In this document: in pieces, positions 52,973-62,270 of the stretch
Position numbering within the stretch: position 1 is the stretch's first letter
Layout: the number at the start of each line of letters is the position of its first letter
From: Phaeobacter cretensis
GTDB taxonomy: Bacteria > Pseudomonadota > Alphaproteobacteria > Rhodobacterales > Rhodobacteraceae
DNA: 64,000 nt
Assembly: GCF_047372505.1 (NCBI RefSeq)
Contig: NZ_JBKBEU010000001.1
Location: forward strand, 1,984,001-2,048,000
Direction: 5' to 3'
Made by a program: the position numbers and the translations under genes
The notes under the pieces: model-generated
The model's database searches: none
What the model saw: only the letters and a program-made list of their open reading frames with translations
What the model was told of the DNA's origin: nothing

Positions 52973-53966
52973 TATCGCCCTTTTCTGCATTGGTTTTAGC
53001 TGCCTCAAACCCAAGCGTTGCCGGATCAAGATCGTAGTGAGCGCCGCAGAACTGACAATCAGCAGTTACACGACCTTCAACGGTGGTCATCGTGGCAATG
53101 TCTTTGGCTGAGTAAATCGACAGGCTTTGGCGCACGCGCTCCGCGGAGCAGGTACACCCAAATTTGACCTGCTGTGCATCAAAAACACGCGGTTGTTCCT
53201 CGTGAAACAATCGCAATAGCAGATCGGTCGGCGTCACAGTCGGGCCAATCAGCTCCATATCTTCAACGGTTGCTAGCAGGTGCATCACGCGATTCCAGTT
53301 TTCACCTTCTTCACCGCTGACAAGATCCTCAGCCGCAAGCATCTCACCAGAGCCTTCACCCTCGGCAACGAAAGGCGAGGCCTTCGGCATTTGCTGAAGC
53401 ATGATACCACCTGCGCGCCAATGCTCTGGCACCCCTGGCTCTACTGAGCGGCCAAAGCTGAGCGAAAAGCGTGTCGGCAATTGTTCGGACTGGGCAAAAT
53501 AGGCTTGCGCACACTCCGCCAGGCTTTCACCTACGAGCGATGTGATGCCCTGATATGGCTTCGTCCCCTCGCCTTGGTCGACGAGAATGGCAAAATACCC
53601 CTCGCCCACCTGATCAAAAGGCGCACCATCGGTAAGTCGGGTTTCATCATAGCTAGCATAGGCACGAATGCGGGCAGGCTCTCCGTCTACCTTGGGCGCG
53701 TAGTAATCAGTCGCGATCATGCGCACCGCGCCTTTGGACTGAACCTGCAACGACAGCTTCCATCGCAATTTCATGGTCTGGCCAATTAATGCCGTCAATA
53801 GCGCCATTTCAGCCACAAGCGCCTCGACAATAGACGGGTAGTTGTGTTGCTTCAAAATACCTTCCAACACTCCATCCAACCGCGCGACGCGGCCGCGCAT
53901 GTCCGATACATCAAGCTGGAAGGGCAGGACGGTATCGTCCCACGCGATTTTCGATACGAGTGTCAT
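52965..53966 (-). CDS. hslO: Redox-regulated chaperone Hsp33
   Basis: Holdase switched on by oxidation, 333 residues, cytoplasmic. The C-terminal zinc centre has CTC (in KFGCTCSAERV) and CQFC (in DCQFCGAHY), the CXC-CXXC redox switch. N-terminal body with AEMALLTALIGQTMKLRWKLSLQ and SYDETRLT typical of the family. First gene of hslO-nudL-cca. Divergent from a Nudix gene, 78 bases apart. Confidence 0.95.
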   Translation of the reverse strand: MTLVSKIAWDDTVLPFQLDVSDMRGRVARLDGVLEGILKQHNYPSIVEALVAEMALLTALIGQTMKLRWKLSLQVQSKGAVRMIATDYYAPKVDGEPARIRAYASYDETRLTDGAPFDQVGEGYFAILVDQGEGTKPYQGITSLVGESLAECAQAYFAQSEQLPTRFSLSFGRSVEPGVPEHWRAGGIMLQQMPKASPFVAEGEGSGEMLAAEDLVSGEEGENWNRVMHLLATVEDMELIGPTVTPTDLLLRLFHEEQPRVFDAQQVKFGCTCSAERVRQSLSIYSAKDIATMTTVEGRVTADCQFCGAHYDLDPATLGFEAAKTNAEKGDSA

Positions 53967-54044
53967 GGGGTTTCCTTACGCGCCGTGGATTGGCATATCG
54001 GCCCTATATAGGGTTTACATCATCAGAGTGAAGAGGTCAGCGCC

Positions 54045-54479
54045 ATGATCAGACGATTTGGCAATACCCCAGATAAATCACAGAAATACCGGCGAAGGCC
54101 CGGTGTCTACGCGCTCTTACCACGAAATGGCAAGCTACTTGTAACCTGCCAGCGCGAACCGGGCCCGGAGATTCAACTTCCCGGTGGTGGAATAGACCCC
54201 GGAGAATCGCCTCTTCCTGCCTTGTATCGTGAAGTTATGGAAGAAACAGGCTGGACGATCTCGCAACCGCAAAAACTGGGTGCTTTCCGCCGATTTGTCT
54301 ACATGCCGGAATACGACCTTTGGGCTGAAAAATTATGCCATATTTACATCGCACGCCCAGCGCGCCGTATCTGTGCACCGACTGAGCAAATGCACGATGC
54401 CCTATGGGTAGCTGCAGACGTCGCGTGCGAGGTACTGGGCAATGCTGGTGATCGCCATTTCGCAAGGCTATTCGCTTGA
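54045..54479 (+). CDS. Nudix hydrolase family protein
   Basis: 144 residues with a full Nudix box: GGGIDPGESPLPALYREV then MEETGW. Substrate unknown; the preceding QREPGPEIQLPGGG resembles NTP/ADP-ribose-type housekeeping Nudix enzymes. GAGG precedes the ATG. It is divergent from hslO and convergent with a response-regulator gene. Second of three Nudix genes in this window, not related to the others beyond the box. Confidence 0.88.
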   Translation: MIRRFGNTPDKSQKYRRRPGVYALLPRNGKLLVTCQREPGPEIQLPGGGIDPGESPLPALYREVMEETGWTISQPQKLGAFRRFVYMPEYDLWAEKLCHIYIARPARRICAPTEQMHDALWVAADVACEVLGNAGDRHFARLFA

Positions 54480-54543
54480 TATGTGAAATAACGCCAGCGT
54501 TAGCTCAGAGAGTTTTTGCAGGCGCATCGGTGGTGTTGCCGAC

Positions 54544-55815
54544 TTATGGGCCTTCATACTCAAATAGAGTCGCAGAGACATCATCCTCTAACCCGTATTG
54601 CGACGACATCACCTGGGTCAGGTTCCAATACAGATCGTCAAGGAATTCCTGACCGGTCTGGTCTGAATCGCACTTACTGATGAGATCAACCAATCCCTCA
54701 GCCTCGAGCATTTCACCAGTTTCCAAACGCGCCTCTGTGAAACCGTCGGAATACAATAACAGCCGATCGCCCTTTTCCATCACCACGTCTTCTTGAGAAT
54801 AGGTGATGTCAGGTACCAATCCGACTGGAACGCCGCCTTTGCCGATAAACTCGGTGCTGCCATCCTTGCGAATGAGCAGTGGATGAGGATGGCCCGCCTG
54901 AACCATCTTCAGCACACCGCTACGCAGATCAACGATGCAGTAGGCCATGGTAAAATATTCTTCGATACCAGTATCCGCAATCAGTCGCGCATTGAGCAGA
55001 CCTGCGACCTCTTCAGGTTGACGCAGGGCGTAAAAGCGATTGAAGCGCTTTTCCATACCCACGTTCTGATCGAAATAGGTCGACGACAGGTACCCACCCA
55101 AACGCGCTGTCATCATCGCAGATGTAATTCCATGACCCGAGACATCGACCGAGTAAAAACCAATCCGGTTCACACCGGGAGAGAACATTCCGACCAGATC
55201 ACCACCGATATGGCCACAGGGTTTCAACAACAAACTGACAGTGGAAGATCCGAAATCGCGGGACAGTTCAGGAACCAAAGATTCCTGAATTTTACGTGCT
55301 TGGATCAGATCCTTATCAATGGCGTCATAAACGCGCTGCAACTCATCCAGTGTGTCCGACACGATTCGGTTCTTTTCAGACAGTTCCCGCTGCATAAGCA
55401 GAATACGTTCACCCGCAGAGATTCGGGCACGGAGTTCATCCGAACTGACAGGTTTTGTCAGAAAATCATCAGCGCCAGCATCCAAGCCCTGCGCCACCTC
55501 GTTCTTTTCACTCTTTGAAGTCAGCAGAATGAAGTAACTGTAGTTGTCTTGTGATTTGGCACGGAACGCCCGACAAAACTCAAGGCCATTCATCCCGGGC
55601 ATCATCCAATCGCTCAGGATCAGATCTGGCGGATCGTTCTCACAGATCTCCATCGCCATCTCGCCACTTTCAGCTTCGACGACCTCGAATCCCCACTTTT
55701 TCAGTGAAGCGACCAGGATTCGTCGCTGAAGACGACTGTCATCGACCACCAGAACGCGGCGGATCGAATTGGGCGTAACCTCTTGGTTTATTTCGATCGA
55801 ACTGTCTGGCAACAC
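54544..55815 (-). CDS. Response regulator with PP2C-type (RsbU/SpoIIE) phosphatase output
   Basis: 423 residues. N-terminal receiver domain: VLVVDDSRLQRRIL, phosphoacceptor Asp 69 in LILSDWMMPGMNG, and TKP switch (FLTKPVSSDEL). A short coiled linker leads to a SpoIIE-like PP2C domain (about residues 190-420): GGDLVGMFS, DVSGHGITSAMMT, KGDRLLLYSDGFTEAR and DDVSATLFE, with metal-binding Asp residues. Such proteins dephosphorylate anti-sigma antagonists in partner-switching pathways. The divergent Hpt gene probably feeds it phosphate. Regulated target not in window. Confidence 0.92.
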   Translation of the reverse strand: MLPDSSIEINQEVTPNSIRRVLVVDDSRLQRRILVASLKKWGFEVVEAESGEMAMEICENDPPDLILSDWMMPGMNGLEFCRAFRAKSQDNYSYFILLTSKSEKNEVAQGLDAGADDFLTKPVSSDELRARISAGERILLMQRELSEKNRIVSDTLDELQRVYDAIDKDLIQARKIQESLVPELSRDFGSSTVSLLLKPCGHIGGDLVGMFSPGVNRIGFYSVDVSGHGITSAMMTARLGGYLSSTYFDQNVGMEKRFNRFYALRQPEEVAGLLNARLIADTGIEEYFTMAYCIVDLRSGVLKMVQAGHPHPLLIRKDGSTEFIGKGGVPVGLVPDITYSQEDVVMEKGDRLLLYSDGFTEARLETGEMLEAEGLVDLISKCDSDQTGQEFLDDLYWNLTQVMSSQYGLEDDVSATLFEYEGP

Positions 55816-55922
55816 CGAGTAAACCCCACAAAAAACGGCGCAAGAAACCTTAAACGCAAGTCACTATCGCGCTCTTCGCTTAACAGGACGTGAAGTTTGT
55901 AAATTATGGGCCTAGTCTCCCG

Positions 55923-55938
55923 TTAACCGGTGATTTAC
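55923..55938. promoter_or_regulatory. Near-match to CtrA box in divergent promoter
   Basis: TTAA-N7-TTTAC sits between the response regulator and Hpt genes, about 55 bases before the Hpt start. The CtrA consensus in alphaproteobacteria is TTAA-N7-TTAA; this has one mismatch in the second half. CtrA control of signalling genes is plausible in this group but here only suggested. Confidence 0.35.
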
Positions 55939-55991
55939 GAGTTTATAAGTAAAGAAACCGTAAAATGCGACATCAAACAGGGTTTTCAAAG

Positions 55992-56327
55992 ATGATTGAT
56001 TGGTCACGCGCGAAGGAACTGTACGAGGAAGTTGGCCCCGAGGACTTCTCAGAAGTCGTCGAGATCTTCCTGGAAGAAGTAGAAGGCACCATCGAAAAGC
56101 TAAGATCGCCGGATCTCGCCACATTGGAACAAGACCTCCATTTCCTGAAAGGTAGCGCCCTGAACCTGGGGTTCCGCCAGTTTTCCCGACTTTGCCAAGA
56201 GGGCGAGCGTCGCTCGGCTCAGGGTGAAGCAAAGGAGGTTAACACTGGCGCTATCATCACCAGCTATGAAGCATCGAGGGAAGAGTTTATGCGCGACATG
56301 AACAGCCAGCTTCGCGCCGAAAACTAG
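55992..56327 (+). CDS. Histidine phosphotransfer (Hpt) domain protein
   Basis: 111 residues, a four-helix-bundle phosphorelay carrier. The phosphorylated His 50 lies in DLHFLKGSALNLGF, the standard Hpt block. FSEVVEIFLEEVEGTIEKL is a matching earlier helix. No kinase is nearby, so it probably accepts phosphate from an orphan hybrid kinase and passes it to the divergent response regulator/PP2C protein. Its stop abuts the ilvA stop of the convergent gene with no base between. ATG 55992 fits the family start; a 9-codon longer reading is possible. Confidence 0.9.
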   Translation: MIDWSRAKELYEEVGPEDFSEVVEIFLEEVEGTIEKLRSPDLATLEQDLHFLKGSALNLGFRQFSRLCQEGERRSAQGEAKEVNTGAIITSYEASREEFMRDMNSQLRAEN

Positions 56328-57554
56328 TCAGATCACGAATTGGGCCAATGTCTCGTCGCTGGTGATGTCCGTATAGGCAAATCCCGCGGCGTCAAGTCGG
56401 GCATAAAGATCCGCAAAGTTCTCTGGCTGCTTGGTTTCAATGCCAATCAGTACAGATCCGAAGTTTCGCGCCGATTTCTTCATATATTCAAACCTGGCAA
56501 TATCGTCTTCTGGTCCCAAAATCCCCAAAAACTCTTTCAAAGCGCCGGGTCGCTGCGGCAGGCGCAAGAGAAAATACTTCTTCAACCCCATATAGCGCTG
56601 TGCGCGCTCCTTTACCTCGGGCAGCCGCTCAAAATCAAAATTGCCACCAGATGTTAGGCAAACTACCGTTTTGCCACGGATCCATGACCGGACGTCTCGC
56701 AGTGCTTCAACTGCTAGCGCCCCGGCAGGTTCTAATACCACCCCCTCGACATTCAGCATCTCCAGCATTGTGGTGCAGATGCGATCTTCGGTGATCGATA
56801 AAACATCGGGTAACGGTACATGTTTTAGGATCTCAAAAGGGCGCGAGCCAATGCGGCCGACCGCAGCGCCATCAACAAAGGTGTCGACATGATCCAATGC
56901 CGTAGGTTGACCTGCTGCCAGTGCTGCACGCAGACAAGCACCACCTGATGGTTCGGCAAAAAGGCAGTGAACCCGATCCTCAAACCAACGCACAACACCC
57001 GACGACATGCCGCCGCCACCGACCGGCAGGATCACATGATCAGGCGCAGCACCTAACTGAGCCTCGATCTCTACCGCAATAGAGCTTTGACCTTCGATCA
57101 CATCATCGTCGTCAAATGGGGATAAGAAATGACCACCCTCATCCGTGCACCATTTCTGAGCCGCAGCTAGCGTGTCATCGAAATAGTCACCCACGAGGTG
57201 GATTTCGACACTATCTCCACCAAACATTCGGGTCTTCTGGATCTTTTGCTGCGGGGTCGTCACAGGCATGAATATCACGCCTCGCTTGCCCAGTTCCCTG
57301 CACATATAGGCGACGCCCTGTGCGTGATTTCCGGCCGACGCACAGACAAACAGAGACTGCGCCATCTGCTTACGCATCGCGTTGAACGCCCCCCGGATCT
57401 TATAGGACCGCACCGGGCTCAGATCTTCGCGCTTTAGGTAGATCTCGGCGCCAAACCGATCTGACAAAAGAGCGCTACGCTGCAACGGTGTGGCAGGGAA
57501 AATCGCACGCATGGCCTGTTCGGCGGCTCGGGCCTGGGTCTGAAAGTCACTCAT
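56328..57554 (-). CDS. ilvA: Threonine ammonia-lyase
   Basis: PLP enzyme (fold type II) converting threonine to 2-oxobutanoate for isoleucine synthesis, 408 residues. Schiff-base Lys 52 in RSYKIRGA; PLP-phosphate loop PVGGGGMSSGV; VCASAGNHAQGVAY and CLTSGGNFD. The C-terminus carries a single ACT-like domain (KKYFLLRLPQRPGALKEFLG), making it the short regulated type. ATG 57554 is used with AAGG upstream. Convergent, back-to-back with the Hpt gene. Confidence 0.94.
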   Translation of the reverse strand: MSDFQTQARAAEQAMRAIFPATPLQRSALLSDRFGAEIYLKREDLSPVRSYKIRGAFNAMRKQMAQSLFVCASAGNHAQGVAYMCRELGKRGVIFMPVTTPQQKIQKTRMFGGDSVEIHLVGDYFDDTLAAAQKWCTDEGGHFLSPFDDDDVIEGQSSIAVEIEAQLGAAPDHVILPVGGGGMSSGVVRWFEDRVHCLFAEPSGGACLRAALAAGQPTALDHVDTFVDGAAVGRIGSRPFEILKHVPLPDVLSITEDRICTTMLEMLNVEGVVLEPAGALAVEALRDVRSWIRGKTVVCLTSGGNFDFERLPEVKERAQRYMGLKKYFLLRLPQRPGALKEFLGILGPEDDIARFEYMKKSARNFGSVLIGIETKQPENFADLYARLDAAGFAYTDITSDETLAQFVI

Positions 57555-57637
57555 AATCCTTGAGTGGCCCAAGCTCGCCCCCAAGGCAAGGGGGCAGGAT
57601 CAAAGCATACCGAAGAATACCGATCAACGCGAGGCTA

Positions 57638-58414
57638 TCAGATCGCACGCTTCTCGACGTAGTACCCATACAACGTAGTTAGGACACTAATGTTCAAAAT
57701 TGCGACGAACAAAGCAAACACAACGTTCAATATCATCACGATAACGACTGCATCTGCCAGCAACCAAAAGACCAGTTCGGCCGTAAGCTGGAGACCCACA
57801 AGACAAGCACTAAGCACGAAAAGCGCACCAAATGCACCTTCAGTAAATTGCAGGGATTCGCCCAGGCCAATTGGTTTGCCAACCGCAGCTGCAGGGAGGA
57901 TCAATGCAAGACGGTAAATAGACACTGCAATCAAGGCGGCAGCTGCGATGATCAAAAATATGGCAAAATTACCAGCTGCACTGAACACTACGGCTGCGAC
58001 GAACAGCACCATTGCATAGATTGCGGCACCGATCACGACCAACTGCAATAAGCGCAATAGATATTGAATGACCTCCGTCATATGAAACGTCGGCACCCAG
58101 CCGTCGGGACGCTCCTCCAACAGAACATAGCGGTGCCAAACCACAACCGTCCATCCGGCAACCACTCCAGCAACTAGCCAAAGCGCAAAAACCCTCCAAA
58201 TAAAGCCAGAAACTACGTCGCTATCAGAAATCGGATACTGAAGCGCAGACCCATCAAACAGATCCCACATTACCAAATAGGCGATGCCGATCACTACCAA
58301 AGAAGGGATCAAAAATATCCGCATCAGTTGCGGAATGTTCCGTTGCACCATGCGTACGGAATGTAAAAATAGCTTCCAACCAATCACTTGTATCATGCTC
58401 CAATGGCTGCTCAT
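57638..58414 (-). CDS. Multi-pass membrane protein of unknown function
   Basis: 258 residues with about six hydrophobic helices (RIFLIPSLVVIGIAYLVM; FALWLVAGVVAGWTVVVW; LVVIGAAIYAMVLFVAAVV; FAIFLIIAAAALIAVSIY; LFVLSACLVGLQLT; VVIVMILNVVFALFVAI). A WHRYVLLEERPDGW loop and a basic/aromatic tail (YGYYVEKRAI) are seen. No known domain recognised. It lies alone between ilvA and argG, divergent from argG, and appears intact. Role unknown. Confidence 0.75.
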   Translation of the reverse strand: MSSHWSMIQVIGWKLFLHSVRMVQRNIPQLMRIFLIPSLVVIGIAYLVMWDLFDGSALQYPISDSDVVSGFIWRVFALWLVAGVVAGWTVVVWHRYVLLEERPDGWVPTFHMTEVIQYLLRLLQLVVIGAAIYAMVLFVAAVVFSAAGNFAIFLIIAAAALIAVSIYRLALILPAAAVGKPIGLGESLQFTEGAFGALFVLSACLVGLQLTAELVFWLLADAVVIVMILNVVFALFVAILNISVLTTLYGYYVEKRAI

Positions 58415-58523
58415 TCATTGTGCGCAATCATAATGGGAAACCCCGTGGTCCGATATGGGTAAAACCTTGCCCTTCTGCCAAAAACCGGATAGGCCGCTTG
58501 CGTTCTGATCAAGAGGAAATCCC

Positions 58524-59750
58524 ATGTCCGCGCCCAAGAAAGTTGTCCTCGCCTATTCCGGCGGTCTTGATACGTCAATCATCCTAAAATGGTTGCAGAC
58601 CGAATACGGTTGCGAGGTTGTAACCTTCACTGCCGATCTCGGTCAGGGTGAGGAATTGGAGCCCGCACGTAAAAAAGCAGAGCTCTTGGGCATCAAGCCG
58701 GAAAACATCTATATCGAAGACGTACGAGAAGAGTTTGTTCGTGATTTTGTCTTCCCGATGTTCCGTGCAAATGCGGTTTATGAAGGTCTCTACCTGCTGG
58801 GCACTTCGATTGCGCGTCCGCTGATTTCCAAACGCCTTGTTGAAATCGCCGAAGCAACCGGTGCCGACGCTGTTGCTCATGGAGCCACCGGAAAGGGTAA
58901 TGATCAGGTTCGCTTCGAACTGGCAGCCTATGCGCTGAACCCAGATATCAAAGTGATCGCGCCCTGGCGCGAATGGGATCTGACCTCGCGGACCCGCCTG
59001 CTGGAATTCGCCGAAGCAAACCAGATCCCCGTAGCCAAAGACAAGCGCGGCGAGGCTCCGTTCTCGGTTGATGCAAACTTGCTGCACACCTCATCCGAGG
59101 GCAAGGTTCTGGAAGATCCCGCGATCATGGCACCCGACTACGTCTACCAGCGCACCGTCCACCCCGAGGACGCCCCGAACGAAGCGGAATTTATCGAAAT
59201 TGGATTCGAAAAAGGCGATGCCGTCAGCATCAATGGCGAAGCGATGTCGCCCGCGACCATTCTGACCAAGCTGAACGAATACGGTGGCAAACACGGCATC
59301 GGCCGCCTCGATCTCGTCGAAGGCCGGTTTGTTGGCATGAAGTCTCGCGGCATCTACGAAACGCCTGGCGGCACCGTTCTGCTGGAAGCACACCGCGGTA
59401 TCGAGTCTATAACCATGGACCGCGGCGCGATGCACCTGAAAGACCAGTTGATGCCGCAATATGCTGAATTGATCTACAACGGTTTCTGGTATTCGCCCGA
59501 GCGCGAAATGCTCCAGGCCGCCATTGATAAGAGCCAGGATCATGTCACTGGCACAGTTCGAGTAAAGCTCTACAAAGGGTCCGCAACTACTGTGGGTCGT
59601 TGGTCCGACCATTCACTCTACTCCGAGGCACATGTGACCTTCGAAGAAGATGCCGGTGCCTATGATCAGAAAGATGCCGCGGGCTTCATCCAGCTTAATG
59701 CGCTTCGCCTTAAGCTTCTGGCTGCTCGCGAACGTCGGGTAAATAAATGA
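58524..59750 (+). CDS. argG: Argininosuccinate synthase
   Basis: Joins citrulline and aspartate using ATP in arginine synthesis, 408 residues. ATP-PPi loop VLAYSGGLDTSIILKWL at about residue 7, AHGATGKGNDQVRFEL, and VDANLLHTSSEG are family blocks. GAGGAAATCCC precedes the ATG. It overlaps the DUF1810 gene by 4 bases (ATGA). It completes the arginine pathway also represented by argJ in this window, although unlinked. Confidence 0.97.
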   Translation: MSAPKKVVLAYSGGLDTSIILKWLQTEYGCEVVTFTADLGQGEELEPARKKAELLGIKPENIYIEDVREEFVRDFVFPMFRANAVYEGLYLLGTSIARPLISKRLVEIAEATGADAVAHGATGKGNDQVRFELAAYALNPDIKVIAPWREWDLTSRTRLLEFAEANQIPVAKDKRGEAPFSVDANLLHTSSEGKVLEDPAIMAPDYVYQRTVHPEDAPNEAEFIEIGFEKGDAVSINGEAMSPATILTKLNEYGGKHGIGRLDLVEGRFVGMKSRGIYETPGGTVLLEAHRGIESITMDRGAMHLKDQLMPQYAELIYNGFWYSPEREMLQAAIDKSQDHVTGTVRVKLYKGSATTVGRWSDHSLYSEAHVTFEEDAGAYDQKDAAGFIQLNALRLKLLAARERRVNK

Positions 59751-60205
59751 GCGACCCGGTCGATATCCCAGACGATATAGACGACGATCTGATCGAAGAG
59801 ATGGAGATGTTCGTAGAAGCGCAGGACACCGTTTGGAACGATGTCCTCGCAGAACTCTCCGCAGGTCAAAAGACGAGCCACTGGATGTGGTTCGTCTTTC
59901 CTCAACTGGCCGACCTTGGCCAATCCCATATGGCGCAACTCTACGGTATTGAAGATCTGGCTGAGGCTACAGCCTATCTCGCGCATCCAATCTTGCGTGC
60001 GCGGTTGACTGAAGCTAGCGAGCTATTGCTCAGTCATAAAAACCGCGCTGCTAAAGATATCCTGGGCGATACAGATGCCAAAAAACTGCAGTCATCTATG
60101 ACGCTATTTTCGGCGGTACCTGATGCACCACAGGCATTTTCGACTGTATTAGAAACGTTTTTTGACGGATCTTCCTGCCAAGACACCTGCAAAGCCCTGT
60201 CTTAA
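59747..60205 (+). CDS. DUF1810 family protein
   Basis: 152 residues of the DUF1810 (calpastatin-like by name only) family, with the conserved block SHWMWFVFPQLADLGQS and YLAHPILRARLTEASEL. Predicted all-alpha and cytoplasmic. The fold has been associated with NADAR-like neighbours elsewhere, but no function is established. It overlaps argG by 4 bases and is presumably co-transcribed, though a metabolic link to arginine is unproven. Confidence 0.85.
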   Translation: MSDPVDIPDDIDDDLIEEMEMFVEAQDTVWNDVLAELSAGQKTSHWMWFVFPQLADLGQSHMAQLYGIEDLAEATAYLAHPILRARLTEASELLLSHKNRAAKDILGDTDAKKLQSSMTLFSAVPDAPQAFSTVLETFFDGSSCQDTCKALS

Positions 60206-60291
60206 GAGCTGACGCAACCTCCCCTTTGGTCACCCTTGCCCACAGTCAAGCGGATGCCTAACCCTTAGCGCAGAAAAACCCGGGGGAGATC

Positions 60292-60576
60292 ATGGGACTT
60301 CAACCACTTGCAGATGGTATTCGCGCCGGATTGAGCGGCAAGACATTTGATGGCTCGCTGAAATTTGACTGCGGCGACGACGGCGTGATTGTGCTTGCGG
60401 ACGGCGAGGCTTCAATGGAAGACCGGGATACAGACTGTACGATCCGCATCACAACCGACAACCTGAAAAAACTGCTTACCGGCAAGTTGAACCCGATGAC
60501 GGGGGTAATGATGGGCAAACTGAAGATTTCCGGCGATATGGGTGTTGCCATGAAGCTGGGCAAACTGATCAGTTAA
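60292..60576 (+). CDS. SCP-2 sterol-transfer family protein
   Basis: 94 residues, a compact SCP2-like fold that can bind hydrophobic ligands. Seen: LKFDCGDDGVIVLADGEA, then DCTIRITTDNLKKLLTGKLNPMTGVMMGKLKISGDMGVAMKLGKLI, split here for reading; the GKLxxxxxxMxGKLKIxGDMxxxxKL pattern is diagnostic. Bacterial members are of unknown ligand, likely acyl-lipid. GGGGGAG precedes the ATG. Stands after the DUF1810 gene with 86 bases between. Confidence 0.88.
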   Translation: MGLQPLADGIRAGLSGKTFDGSLKFDCGDDGVIVLADGEASMEDRDTDCTIRITTDNLKKLLTGKLNPMTGVMMGKLKISGDMGVAMKLGKLIS

Positions 60577-60648
60577 CCGGCTGTCGTCATCCCCCGCATA
60601 CGCCGAGGGATGAAACATCGAAAGCGCGAGCGGGCAGCGCTCCCTCTT

Positions 60649-61362
60649 TCAAACTTCAGTCGCTTTGAGCTGTTCGTAGTACGGCAACGCTGCTTCCAGT
60701 ACCGGTCGCAAGGCGTCCGGTACATCAGGTAGCGGACCTTCGGGGCCGGCAAATTTGGTTGATTTCCAAACCGCCCCATACCAATGCGCCGACCAGACGC
60801 CGTCATCTTTGTGGCCGCCCATCGGCCAAGACAGCATCTTGGGTGAAAAGGGTATGCCAACCCCATCGCAAAGCCGTTCCAGCAACTGTTCCGGGTTTTG
60901 GCGGACTTTGTCACTATCCAAGACTACTGGCCGCTGGCCCCAGCCGCAAACCTGTTCAAATAGCTCCGCCTGCTGACGAAACCCGATGTCATCCAAAGTC
61001 GGGTTTTCTCGCTTTTCCGCATATGATGCGATGACCCGAGCGGGGTGGCGGATCAAAAACACATTGGCGACCTCACGCATCCAATCCCGCGGAATTCCGT
61101 CAATCATGTGATGGGTCATATGTTTTTGGTAGAAGAACGGCTTGGCTGCGGGTACTGGCCCTAACAAATTACTGATCACAGCAACTGGATCCTGCGGCTG
61201 GCTGTCCAGTATCTCGGCATGCATCGGATGTTCCAGGCCGGTCTGCGCCAGATACGACGCGTAAAAAGGCTCATCCACTACTGCACAATCACCACGATTG
61301 CCAAAAGCATACATCATCGCTGTCGAGAGGTTGCGCGGCCCCGACCACATCGCAATCCGCAT
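60649..61362 (-). CDS. Sulfotransferase-like protein
   Basis: 237 residues. N-terminal IAMWSGPRNLSTAMMYAFGN resembles the 5'-phosphosulfate-binding P-loop-like start of sulfotransferases (here GPRNLST). LIRHPARVIASYAEKRENP gives the 3'-phosphate-binding RxxxxxxxxS-like block. Active His is not clear. ATG 61362 shares its A with the class IV aminotransferase stop (TGATG), so they are co-translated. Related plant proteins fuse the two activities in one chain. Substrate unknown. Confidence 0.8.
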   Translation of the reverse strand: MRIAMWSGPRNLSTAMMYAFGNRGDCAVVDEPFYASYLAQTGLEHPMHAEILDSQPQDPVAVISNLLGPVPAAKPFFYQKHMTHHMIDGIPRDWMREVANVFLIRHPARVIASYAEKRENPTLDDIGFRQQAELFEQVCGWGQRPVVLDSDKVRQNPEQLLERLCDGVGIPFSPKMLSWPMGGHKDDGVWSAHWYGAVWKSTKFAGPEGPLPDVPDALRPVLEAALPYYEQLKATEV

Positions 61363-62270
61363 CAAGCACACTCCTGCGCGATCAGATCCTTGTAAAGCGC
61401 GCGTATACGTTTGGTGACTGGTCCCATTTCACCATCGCCTATCTCTCGACCATCAATATCGCCGACAGGTGTCTGCGCACCAAAGGTGCCCGTCAAAAAT
61501 GCCTCGTCGGCACCGTAAGTATCCACCAGTGAGTAGTTCCGTTCAAAAACCGGAATGTCGTTGGCACGACATAGATCAATCACCTTCTGTCGCGTGATGC
61601 CGTTCATGCAGTAGTCACCGGTTGAGGTCCAAACAGAGTTTTTTCTCACAATGAAGAAATTACAGGCATTGGTCGTATTCACAAACCCGTTCACATCCAG
61701 CATCAAACCCTCATCCGCGCCTGCTTTCTCTGCAGCGATACAGGCCAGAATGCAGTTTAGCTTGGAATGCGAATTCAGCTTGGGATCCTGTGTCATGGGC
61801 AGGCCACGTAGATGCGGCACAGTCGCCAAACGGATCGGGCGCGGAAGATTCGGGCAAGAATGTTCCATGATGATAGCGAAAGTCGGGCCCCGCTGCGACA
61901 GCGACGGGTGCTGGAAGGGCCGGGTTTTGACGCCACGTGTGACCATCAGCCGGGCATGGGCATCACTCATCATGTTATTGGCGTGCTGTGTGTCTAGCAC
62001 GGCTTGTTTGACCTGATCCCGATCCATCCCGATATCCAGATCGATAGTCTTCGCTGCCTCGAACAGGCGGTCAAGATGCTCGTCAATAAAGGCCCAGGTA
62101 CCATTGTAGAGCCTCAGCCCCTCCCAAACACCATCACCCAGCATAAACCCGCTGTCATAAACGCTGACAACGGCCCTTTCCTTGGGGACAATTTCGCCAT
62201 TCAGATAGATCAGGATCGCTTCGTTGCGCTGATCCTCTTCCGCTTGGTGAGTGCTCAAATTTTCAGTCAT
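61362..62270 (-). CDS. Class IV PLP aminotransferase (BCAT/D-amino acid type)
   Basis: 302 residues, fold type IV. Seen: VVSVYDSGFMLGDGVWEGLRLYNG, PLP Lys in LNSHSKLNCILA, and NTTNACNFFIV with GITRQKVIDL. It resembles branched-chain/D-amino acid/4-amino-4-deoxychorismate lyases, so the exact substrate is open. The downstream gene, overlapping by one base, encodes a sulfotransferase-like protein, which suggests a shared pathway for a sulfated or sulfonated amino compound. GGAGCAGATG is a good ribosome site. Confidence 0.85.
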   Translation of the reverse strand: MTENLSTHQAEEDQRNEAILIYLNGEIVPKERAVVSVYDSGFMLGDGVWEGLRLYNGTWAFIDEHLDRLFEAAKTIDLDIGMDRDQVKQAVLDTQHANNMMSDAHARLMVTRGVKTRPFQHPSLSQRGPTFAIIMEHSCPNLPRPIRLATVPHLRGLPMTQDPKLNSHSKLNCILACIAAEKAGADEGLMLDVNGFVNTTNACNFFIVRKNSVWTSTGDYCMNGITRQKVIDLCRANDIPVFERNYSLVDTYGADEAFLTGTFGAQTPVGDIDGREIGDGEMGPVTKRIRALYKDLIAQECA

